Positions 1-6,007 of a stretch of 9,601 bases of DNA are shown in pieces. Positions within the stretch are counted from its first letter, which is position 1. Each line of letters opens with the position of its first letter. The DNA is from Gammaproteobacteria bacterium (GTDB taxonomy: Bacteria > Pseudomonadota > Gammaproteobacteria > HK1). The stretch is from positions 1 to 9,601 of the forward strand of contig JAGRHX010000359.1 of assembly GCA_020444775.1 (NCBI GenBank), written 5' to 3'. Below the pieces are notes generated by a model, which searched no databases, was not told where the DNA came from, and saw only the letters and a list, made by a program, of their open reading frames with translations. The position numbers were made by a program, and so were the translations under genes.

Positions 1-293
1 GCAAGCTGTGCGAGGCGGTCTGTCCGGCGCTCGCGATCACGATTGAATCGGAGCCACGGACCGACGGCACGCGTCGAACCACGCGTTACGACATCGACCT
101 GTTCAAATGCATCTACTGTGGCTTTTGTGAGGAGTCGTGTCCGGTGGACGCGGTGGTGCTCACCCGTCTCGCCGATTTCCACATGGAGACGCGTGCCGAG
201 CAGGTGGCCGACAAGGCCTCCCTCCTTGCGCTGGGTAGCGAACGTGAGGCCGAGATTGCGGCGGATCGGCGCGCCCAGGCCATCTACCGCTGA
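1..293 (+). CDS. nuoI: NADH-quinone oxidoreductase subunit I, 3' part (5' end outside window)
   Basis: Reading from base 3, the window opens inside a gene whose last 96 residues are visible, ending at TGA 291-293. NuoI is the peripheral-arm subunit of complex I that carries iron-sulfur clusters N6a and N6b and passes electrons towards the quinone site. The visible part holds the end of the first ferredoxin motif ([12 protein letters not shown]) and the complete second one, [12 protein letters not shown], with cysteines at visible residues 36, 39, 42 and 46. The segment [20 protein letters not shown] and the ending close to the family's usual APYR (here AIYR) match alpha/beta/gammaproteobacterial NuoI, so the C-terminus looks intact. 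The middle ([17 protein letters not shown]) is less typical than the cluster motifs. Only 48 bases follow before the stop of a convergent transporter gene, so no nuoJ lies downstream, unlike the standard nuo operon. A NuoI-like ferredoxin of another complex is possible but less likely. Confidence 0.92.
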   Translation, partial: KLCEAVCPALAITIESEPRTDGTRRTTRYDIDLFKCIYCGFCEESCPVDAVVLTRLADFHMETRAEQVADKASLLALGSEREAEIAADRRAQAIYR

Positions 294-341
294 TCTCCAT
301 GGTCAGCTGTGAGTCGGGCCGGTGGCGGTCGCGCGCGTCGG

Positions 342-1715
342 CTAGCGGCGTGTGGCCATGAGGATGGCCACCAGTGCCGGCAGCACCGCGACGCTCAGGA
401 ACAGTCCGCTGAACGCCTCGAGGAAGACGCTGCTCGGGACCCCTTGCCCGCCGCCGAGCAGCCCGAAGGCCAGGCTGAGCAAGCTGGCCGCGGTCATCAC
501 GCCCACGGTGCGGCTGACCTGGGCGAGACTTCCCGCGACCCCTCGCTCTTCCATCCGCATGCTCCCCGTGATCACGTCCATGCTCGCGATCTGGAACAGA
601 CCCAGCCCGGCTCCGGCCAGGAACAGCGGCACGATCATGCTCAATACGCTCGGATGAGCCGGCCACAGACCGATGCCGACAAGGCCGACCGCGGTGAAGC
701 CTGCCGCCAGCGCCGCGACCCGACGCGCGCCCAGGCGTTCGATGAGCCGGCCGGCCACGATGCTGACGCCAACGGTACCAAGTGGCGAGCAGGCCAGCAC
801 CAGACCGGCGCCGGTTACCGCGAGGGTGGTGAGGTTGGCGAGGAAGTACGGCACCAGCAGCATGATCGAGAAGCCCGCGAAGGCAACCAGCGAATTGGCC
901 GTGATAACCCCGGAGAAGGTCGCGTGTCGAAGCAGGCTGACAGGCAGTATGGGCGCTCGCGCACGTCCCTCGTGCCAGAACAGCAGCCCCAGCAGCGCCG
1001 CGGTCAGTACAGCGAGACCCGCGGGGATCCAGGGCGCGCTGCCGGCGAGCTGCAGCCGGTTGGCCGTGAACAACAATGCCGCCATGGTCGTTGCCAGCAG
1101 CACCGCGCCGGCGACGTTTATATCGCCGCGGCCGGTCCGCGATCGGCTGGGCGTGCCGGGCGGCAGGCTCCACACCAGGGCGAGCGCGAGCAGGCATAGC
1201 GGGACTCGCATGCCATATACCCCCGGCCAGCCGACCAGCTCGACCATCAGTCCGCCCAGCGACGGTCCAAGCGCCATGCCGACGCCGAACATGAGCATGT
1301 ACAACCCTAGCATGCGCGCGCGTCGTTCTTCCGCGGCGAGCCCGGTGATGAGCGCGGGCCCACAGGCGCCGATCAGGGCAGCGCCGACCCCTTGCGCCAC
1401 GCGTCCGGCGAGCAGCCATTCGAAGCTGGGCGCGAGGCTCAAGGCGATGAAGGCCACCGTGCTCCAGATCAGGCCGAGTCCGAACACGCGTCGACGACCG
1501 ACTCGATCGCCGATCCGCCCGAACAGCATCATCAGGCTGGCATGGGTGAGCACATAGGCGATCACCACCCATTGGATTTGATGCAGCTCGATGCCGAACG
1601 AGCGGGTGATATCCGGAAAGGCGATGTTGACCGCCGAGTCCAGAGGCACCACCGCGGTGCCGAGGCCGATGCACGCAATCGCAAGCCAGTCACGCCAGAG
1701 AGCGGGAGGTTTCAC
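342..1715 (-). CDS. MFS drug transporter, DHA2 (EmrB/QacA) type
   Basis: Predicted inner-membrane proton-driven efflux permease; the substrate cannot be told from sequence. I prefer the GTG at 1715-1713 (457 aa, starting VKPPALWRDWLAI), because the first membrane segment follows at once, as in relatives, and a weak TGGCGGA lies just upstream. The frame stays open to an ATG at 1805 (487 aa), but that extension has no ribosome site, has codons unlike the gene body and reads as low-quality sequence. Counting from the GTG, the loop-2/3 MFS motif A is canonical (GRIGDRVGRRR, residues 66-76), LDSAVNIAFP (26-35) corresponds to the DHA LDxxVVNVALP signature, and the antiporter motif C is GVGMALGPSLGG (144-155). 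Hydrophobic segments run to the C-terminus, consistent with 14 helices. It ends 48 bases from the convergent nuoI stop and diverges from emrA. There is no adaptor gene of its own and no regulator beside it. Confidence 0.9.
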   Translation of the reverse strand: MKPPALWRDWLAIACIGLGTAVVPLDSAVNIAFPDITRSFGIELHQIQWVVIAYVLTHASLMMLFGRIGDRVGRRRVFGLGLIWSTVAFIALSLAPSFEWLLAGRVAQGVGAALIGACGPALITGLAAEERRARMLGLYMLMFGVGMALGPSLGGLMVELVGWPGVYGMRVPLCLLALALVWSLPPGTPSRSRTGRGDINVAGAVLLATTMAALLFTANRLQLAGSAPWIPAGLAVLTAALLGLLFWHEGRARAPILPVSLLRHATFSGVITANSLVAFAGFSIMLLVPYFLANLTTLAVTGAGLVLACSPLGTVGVSIVAGRLIERLGARRVAALAAGFTAVGLVGIGLWPAHPSVLSMIVPLFLAGAGLGLFQIASMDVITGSMRMEERGVAGSLAQVSRTVGVMTAASLLSLAFGLLGGGQGVPSSVFLEAFSGLFLSVAVLPALVAILMATRR

Positions 1716-1989
1716 CGGATGGGGTCCGCCAGGGGCCAGGTTATAGGACGGGGGTATTTCAGCATGCCGGAGAAGAACATCGACCAATGCGCCGTACGCC
1801 GGCATGGTCTGGGTAGTATGCCAAGGTAGTCGGGCCGGCGTCCCCGGGTCCTCGATCTGTTCGTAGACCGGCAGCGGTTGCCGGTTGCCGCCGCGGCCTG
1901 TGTGAGCAGCTGCGGGGAGTACCCGGGGGGCTTACGTAGCCGGAGTCTGTCAGGGGACTGGTGTGATGGTCGAGCACTCTCACCAAAGT

Positions 1990-2037
1990 GGCCGCGATGT
2001 TCCCAATGGCATCGCGAGCCGCATGCGTTCGATGCGG
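1990..2037. repeat. Two overlapping inverted repeats in the emrA upstream region
   Basis: The first hairpin pairs 1993-1999 (CGCGATG) with 2010-2016 (CATCGCG) around a 10-base loop, and can be lengthened by GGC 1990-1992 with GCC 2018-2020 if A2017 bulges. The second pairs 2019-2024 (CCGCAT) with 2032-2037 (ATGCGG) around a 7-base loop. The extended form of the first and the second share bases 2019-2020, so they compete at that point. They lie about 300 bases before the emrA start, so they could be operator DNA or part of an mRNA leader. Short GC-rich palindromes also arise by chance in such DNA. Confidence 0.4.
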
Positions 2038-2325
2038 TCCCTGCTGGTCGGATGTGTACAAAAAGACACCTCATCGCAAGTCTCGCGTAAGTCCGGTCGC
2101 TTATGGTTCGTCCGACTTCGACAGGTATCACGGGGCGAGACGTTGGTCGCGGGCGTCATCGAATCGAGACGATCCTGCTACGCGCGTGGAAACAGGGAAT
2201 CGAGGCCAGGATCGGCCTGCAGGCGGTTTCGAGCGGCACCGGGTATCTGAATCGCGTCATCCAACCTCGCCAGCGGGGCGATGCGCGTCTCGAGCATCGA
2301 ATCGAAACCGAGTGCCCGATGGCAC

Positions 2326-2334
2326 GAGGAAAGG
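2326..2334 (+). promoter_or_regulatory. Ribosome binding site that fixes the emrA start
   Basis: GAGGAAAGG ends 8 bases before the ATG at 2343. The other in-frame candidates, ATG 2319 and ATG 2103, have no purine-rich site at a suitable distance, so this site decides the start. Confidence 0.65.
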
Positions 2335-2342
2335 ATGCAACC

Positions 2343-3446
2343 ATGCAAGAAGGCGACACGGAAATCGTATCGGAATCGCTCCATGATGCCGCCCGGGCAC
2401 GGGAACACCGCCCGTCTGAGCGTGCCGGGCGGGGCGAAACTGCGAAGCACGAACGACGCTGGCGGACCTACTTCATCGGTGCTCTCGGAATAGTGGTGCT
2501 CGGCGGCGCCTACTACGTCTGGTCGCACTACGCAGCAAGACATCCCTCGACGAGTGACGCCTATGTGCGGGCTCACGTGGTCCATATCGCACCCCAGGTC
2601 ACCGGCACGATTCAGTCCGTGGGCCCTGAGTCCTTCGCCCATGTCGCCAAGGGTGATCTGCTGATAAGGATCGACCCGCGGCCCTTCGAGGCCGATGTGC
2701 ATGCCGCTGAGGCCGCTCTGGCCGAGGCGCAACAGACGGTGGCCACGCTGCAGAGCACGGTAGACCAGGCGCGAGCCGAGCTCTCCGCACGACGCGCCGC
2801 GCTCGAGGATGCTCGCAAGGAGTCCGAGCGCGTGCTGGGTCTGGTTGCACAGGGCAGCGCGCCGCAGGCGAGTGGCGACAGCGTGACAGCGGCACTACGT
2901 GAAGCGCGCGCAGGGGTGAAGGCAGCGCGCAGCGCGTTGTCGGGCGCCGTCGCGGCACTCGGCGTACCGGGGGAAGAGAATCCGCGGGTCTTGCAGGCAA
3001 GGGCGAAGCTCGAGCAAGCAAGACTGATGCTCGCCAATACCACCATCCTCGCGCCGGCGGACGGCTATGTCGGCAGGGTCGAGGCACGGGCCGGGTCCCT
3101 GGCCGGCGCCGGTGTCGAGCTGATGCAGATGGTGGAGACCGATACCTGGTGGGTGGATGCGAACTTCAAGGAAGCTGACCTCGGTCGCATCAAGCCGGGA
3201 CAAACGGCGAGGGTGAGCGTGGACATGTTGCCGGGGCGCCAGTTCCGGGCGCGGGTGGTGGCACTCAGTCCCGCGAGCGGCGCCAGCTTCTCCTTGTTCC
3301 CACCGGAGAACGCAACTGGCAACTGGGTCAAGGTCGCGCAGCGATTTCCCGTGCGGATCCAGCTCGATACCCGGTCAGGCGCCGAAGGACTCCGAATGGG
3401 AGCGTCATCCAGCGTGAGCGTGGATACGACCTCGACAGCGCAATGA
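2343..3446 (+). CDS. emrA: HlyD/EmrA-family membrane-fusion (periplasmic adaptor) protein
   Basis: This 367-residue protein is the predicted periplasmic adaptor that links the adjacent MFS pump to an outer-membrane channel, which is not in this window. After a charged cytoplasmic N-terminus of about 40 residues comes one membrane anchor (43-62, YFIGALGIVVLGGAYYVW). Then come the first half of the lipoyl-like domain (STSDAYVRAHVVHIAPQVTG, 69-88), an Ala/Glu/Arg-rich coiled-coil hairpin (about 118-232) and the second lipoyl half (ILAPADGYVGRV, 235-246). The beta-barrel region follows (WWVDANFKEADLGRIKPGQ, 269-287). The later block SPASGASFSLFPPENATGNW (309-328) is a hallmark of the EmrA subgroup. 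Length is close to that of E. coli EmrA (about 390). The stop overlaps the emrB start at ATGA 3443-3446, implying translational coupling. The symbol is by family resemblance; the pumped substrate is unknown. Confidence 0.9.
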   Translation: MQEGDTEIVSESLHDAARAREHRPSERAGRGETAKHERRWRTYFIGALGIVVLGGAYYVWSHYAARHPSTSDAYVRAHVVHIAPQVTGTIQSVGPESFAHVAKGDLLIRIDPRPFEADVHAAEAALAEAQQTVATLQSTVDQARAELSARRAALEDARKESERVLGLVAQGSAPQASGDSVTAALREARAGVKAARSALSGAVAALGVPGEENPRVLQARAKLEQARLMLANTTILAPADGYVGRVEARAGSLAGAGVELMQMVETDTWWVDANFKEADLGRIKPGQTARVSVDMLPGRQFRARVVALSPASGASFSLFPPENATGNWVKVAQRFPVRIQLDTRSGAEGLRMGASSSVSVDTTSTAQ

Positions 3447-4996
3447 TCACGAGCGGCACGGCGAGCCAGACCGCCGCTCGGGGCGCAAATCCCGTTCTCG
3501 TCTCGATAACGGTCATGCTGGCCACGGTCATGGTCATCCTGGACATGACCGTGGTCAACGTGAATCTCGACGAGATGATGGGGGCGCTGGGCGCGAATGC
3601 CGACCAGATCACCTGGGTCCTGACCTCCTACATCGTGGCCGAGGCCGTGACCATTCCGCTCGGCGGGGTGCTCGCCCTACGCCTGGGCCGCAAGCGATTG
3701 ATGAGCGTGTGCGTTACCGGGTTCATCATCACCTCGGCGTTGTGCGGACAGGCCGCGAGCTTGACCGAGATGGTGGTCTTTCGTGTGCTGCAAGGCGCCT
3801 TCGCCGCAAGCATCGTCCCGGTTTCGCAGTCGATCATGATTGATACCTTCGCGCCCGAGGCGCGCGGGCGGGCGATGGCCGTCTGGGGCATCGGTATCAT
3901 GCTCGGGCCCATACTCGGTCCAACCCTCGGTGGCTACATCTCCCAGCATCTGTCATGGCGCTGGGTGTTCTACATCAATGTGCCGGTCGGTCTGTTGAAC
4001 CTTGTCCTGATTGCGATCGTGCTGGAGCAGACCCGGCGTGAGAATGCCAGGGCAGACTGGTTTGGCGCCGTGTTGTTGATGGCTGGTGTGGGCGCATTGC
4101 AGGCGTTGCTGGACCAAGGCAATCAACGCAACTGGTTCGCCTCCCCGCTGATCCAGGGGCTGGCCCTGGTTTCGGTTGTCTCGCTCACCGCCTTCGTATG
4201 GCGCAGCCTGGGGCGAGACGACGCGGTGCTGCGGCTTGCCTTGCTGCGCGACCGTAACCTGCGCACCGCCTCACTGATGATGATGGCGTTTGGTCTGGGC
4301 ATGTTCGGCACCATTGCGCTGCAGCCGATCATGCTCAGTCAGCTGTTCGGCTATCCGACCCAGACCGTAGGTCTGGTGATGGCGCCGCGAGGTCTGGCCG
4401 CCGCCCTCGGCATGTTCCTGGTGGCAGTGAGTGCAAACCGTATCGAACCACGATATATGGTCGGAGTCGGTTTGATGCTTGCGGCCATGGGCTCGTACAT
4501 GATGGGTTGGCTCAATCTGCAGGCGGATGCATTCTGGTTCGTGCTGCCGTCGCTGGTTCAGGGGATGGGCATGGGTATGATCTTCGTGCCACTGTCGACC
4601 CTGGCCTTCGCTTCACTGCCACCCGCTCAGACCGATTTCGGCTCGGGGCTGTTCAATCTGAGTCGAACCGTCGGCTCGAGCATTGGCATATCCGCGGCCA
4701 GCACGCTTCTTACCCATTCCATCGCGGTGGCCAGGAGCGGGCTGGTGACTTCGTTGACACCCTCCAATCCCAACCTGTCGCTGTGGCTGGATCGTGTCGG
4801 TCCGGGGCCGTCAGCGACTCACGCCATGGCGACGCTCGAGCGCATGCTCGAAACGCAATCGGCGATGCTCGGCTTCATTCATACCTTCGTGCTCATTGCC
4901 TTCAGCTTTGTTCTGCTCGCGCCATTGCTGTTGTTGTTCCGGCCGTCGGGGCGTCGCGGGGGCGATGCGATGGCGAGTCCGGTGCAAGCCGGCTGA
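3443..4996 (+). CDS. emrB: MFS drug transporter, DHA2 family (EmrB-like)
   Basis: A 517-residue inner-membrane protein with about 14 hydrophobic segments, predicted to export hydrophobic toxic compounds by proton antiport together with the EmrA-like adaptor encoded just upstream. The signature LDMTVVNVNL occupies residues 33-42. The loop-2/3 motif A is GGVLALRLGRKR (74-85), with the usual aspartate replaced by leucine; EmrB-type pumps also often lack that Asp. The motif C region is GIGIMLGPILGPTLGG (149-164), followed by the SWRWVFYINVPVG block (171-183) found across DHA2 pumps. The start codon overlaps the emrA stop, and no strong ribosome site precedes it, so translation probably depends on ribosomes finishing emrA. 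Next comes cyoA after 129 bases with no visible terminator, so read-through into the oxidase genes is possible. EmrB identity is by family; a siderophore or organic-acid substrate cannot be excluded. Confidence 0.92.
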   Translation: MITSGTASQTAARGANPVLVSITVMLATVMVILDMTVVNVNLDEMMGALGANADQITWVLTSYIVAEAVTIPLGGVLALRLGRKRLMSVCVTGFIITSALCGQAASLTEMVVFRVLQGAFAASIVPVSQSIMIDTFAPEARGRAMAVWGIGIMLGPILGPTLGGYISQHLSWRWVFYINVPVGLLNLVLIAIVLEQTRRENARADWFGAVLLMAGVGALQALLDQGNQRNWFASPLIQGLALVSVVSLTAFVWRSLGRDDAVLRLALLRDRNLRTASLMMMAFGLGMFGTIALQPIMLSQLFGYPTQTVGLVMAPRGLAAALGMFLVAVSANRIEPRYMVGVGLMLAAMGSYMMGWLNLQADAFWFVLPSLVQGMGMGMIFVPLSTLAFASLPPAQTDFGSGLFNLSRTVGSSIGISAASTLLTHSIAVARSGLVTSLTPSNPNLSLWLDRVGPGPSATHAMATLERMLETQSAMLGFIHTFVLIAFSFVLLAPLLLLFRPSGRRGGDAMASPVQAG

Positions 4997-5110
4997 ATGC
5001 GCGGAACGACGCACGGCATACGCCTGCCGCGAGCGTCCACGAAAGCTCTGATGTCCGTAGTGCATGTGACAGTCATCCGCGCGGCGCCGTGATTCGCGAC
5101 CAGGACCGAC

Positions 5111-5118
5111 AAAGGAGG
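5111..5118 (+). promoter_or_regulatory. Strong ribosome binding site of cyoA
   Basis: AAAGGAGG lies 7 bases before the ATG at 5126. An in-frame TGA at 5090-5092 with no start codon in between shows that this ATG is the first possible start of CyoA, which matters because it rules out an upstream lipoprotein signal. A very weak promoter-like pair (GTGACA 5066-5071, GTGATT 5089-5094, 17-base spacer) lies just ahead, too poor to call. Confidence 0.8.
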
Positions 5119-5125
5119 TAGAGCG

Positions 5126-6007
5126 ATGGTCGATTCATTCCTCGACCCGGCCGGACCGGTGGCCATGGCGCAACGCAGCCATTTGATGGCGGTGGTAGCG
5201 CTGACACTGGTCGCGGTGCTGCCGGTCATCGTGTTGGTGCCGTTCATCCTGTGGCGTTACCGCAGCAGCAATCGCAAGGCGCGCTATGCACCGCAGTGGG
5301 ATCGATCGGGAAAGCTGGAGCTGTTGTTGTGGGGCGTCCCATTCTTGATTGTCACCGTCCTTTCGGTACTGCTCTGGCGCAGCACGCTGGAGCTGGATCC
5401 CTACAAGCCGGTGGGCACCGAGACGCCGCTGAGGGTCGAGGTCATCGGCCTGGACTGGAAATGGCTGTTCCTCTATCCGGACCTTGGCATCGCCACGGTC
5501 GGTGAGCTGGTGCTCCCGGCACGACGTCCGGTGCAGCTCACACTCACCGCCGACACGGTCATGCAGTCATTCATCGTCCCCGCGCTGGCCGGCCAGATCT
5601 ATGCGATGCCCGGCATGACGACCCGGCTGAATCTCGAGGCCGATGCGCCGGGCAACTTCAAGGGCGCGAACATTCAGTACAACGGCGCTGGATTCCATGC
5701 GCAGCGGTTCCGTGTGAAGGCACTGAGCGTGGAGGATTTCTCCGCCTGGCGACAGCAGGTCCGGAGCAGTCCGACCGTTCTCGGTCAGCACAATTATGCG
5801 CAACTTGCGCAGCGCTCGACCGCGGTGCAGGCACAGGAGGCTTTCGGCATGACCGGGTTGCCAGCTGGAACGCTGCACTTCAGGTTGACCGATGGCGGTC
5901 TGTTCAGACGGGTGCTGCAACGATATCGCTCGGGCTCGCCAGTGAGCGCCGCTCGGCAGCCGGGCTCTGCCGTGTATGCACCGGAGGGGGAGGCTGGGGC
6001 ACGATGA
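5126..6007 (+). CDS. cyoA: Cytochrome bo-type ubiquinol oxidase subunit II
   Basis: Subunit II of the quinol oxidase that moves electrons from ubiquinol to oxygen while pumping protons. The 293-residue protein has two membrane helices (about 19-43 and 64-85) and a periplasmic cupredoxin-fold domain (about 100-200) with the conserved stretches VIGLDWKWLFLYPDLGIATV (106-125) and SFIVPALAGQIYAMPGM (148-164). A C-terminal arm (about 200-250) matches the COX-ARM region of CyoA. There is no cysteine in the protein and the CuA ligand loop is replaced by YNGAGFHAQRF (185-195), which marks a quinol rather than a cytochrome c oxidase. E. coli CyoA (315 aa) begins with a lipoprotein signal and is lipidated on Cys25; this protein starts at the level of the mature E. 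coli sequence (SFLDPAG versus ALLDPKG) and has neither signal nor lipobox. Its stop overlaps the cyoB start (ATGA 6004-6007). Confidence 0.96.
   Translation: MVDSFLDPAGPVAMAQRSHLMAVVALTLVAVLPVIVLVPFILWRYRSSNRKARYAPQWDRSGKLELLLWGVPFLIVTVLSVLLWRSTLELDPYKPVGTETPLRVEVIGLDWKWLFLYPDLGIATVGELVLPARRPVQLTLTADTVMQSFIVPALAGQIYAMPGMTTRLNLEADAPGNFKGANIQYNGAGFHAQRFRVKALSVEDFSAWRQQVRSSPTVLGQHNYAQLAQRSTAVQAQEAFGMTGLPAGTLHFRLTDGGLFRRVLQRYRSGSPVSAARQPGSAVYAPEGEAGAR

Larger units (their letters stand above)
1716..2342. other. Divergent intergenic region without a convincing gene
   Basis: This 627-base stretch separates the leftward MFS gene from the rightward emrA-like gene and must hold the promoters of both. 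Open frames exist here (for example an in-frame extension of emrA back to 2103, and 1963-2250 and 1988-2386 on the + strand), but their translations are rich in Arg, Ser and His, lack any recognisable domain and have no good ribosome site. I found no hexamer pair close enough to the sigma-70 consensus to call a promoter on either strand. There is a 7-bp tandem duplication (GGTTGCC at 1876-1882 and 1883-1889), an 11-base direct repeat (CATCGAATCGA at 2157-2167 and 2295-2305), and the inverted repeats listed separately. No TetR, MarR or LysR-type regulator gene, often found beside emrAB, is present. Confidence 0.6.

Noticed and set aside
294..341. Bidirectional terminator between nuoI and the convergent MFS gene
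   Set aside because: I found no stem with a T tract on either strand in these 48 bases.
309..1557. + strand frames of 296 and 294 codons opposite the MFS gene
   Set aside because: They are antisense shadows with no hydrophobic pattern, domain or ribosome site.
160..1674. Long - strand frame of 504 codons overlapping the MFS gene
   Set aside because: Its translation is Arg/Gly/His-rich with no domain, while the overlapping frame (342-1715) encodes a clear MFS protein with motifs A and C; it is a frame shadow in GC-rich DNA.
2042..2065. Transposon end or IS scar near the AT-richer GTGTACAAAAAGACACC
   Set aside because: No matching inverted copy elsewhere in the window, no target duplication and no transposase; the 4-bp GTGT/ACAC pairing is trivial.
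2103..2342. Extension of emrA by 80 codons to ATG 2103
   Set aside because: No ribosome site, no similarity to EmrA N-termini, and a good ribosome site exists for ATG 2343.
5066..5094. Promoter for cyoA (GTGACA, 17 bases, GTGATT)
   Set aside because: The -10 element matches the consensus at only three of six positions; such pairs are common by chance.
5680..5715. Possible CuA site in subunit II, which would make this a cytochrome c oxidase
   Set aside because: The protein has no cysteine, and the ligand loop reads YNGAGFHAQRF, so CuA cannot form; the A-B-C-D order and CyoD also indicate a quinol oxidase.
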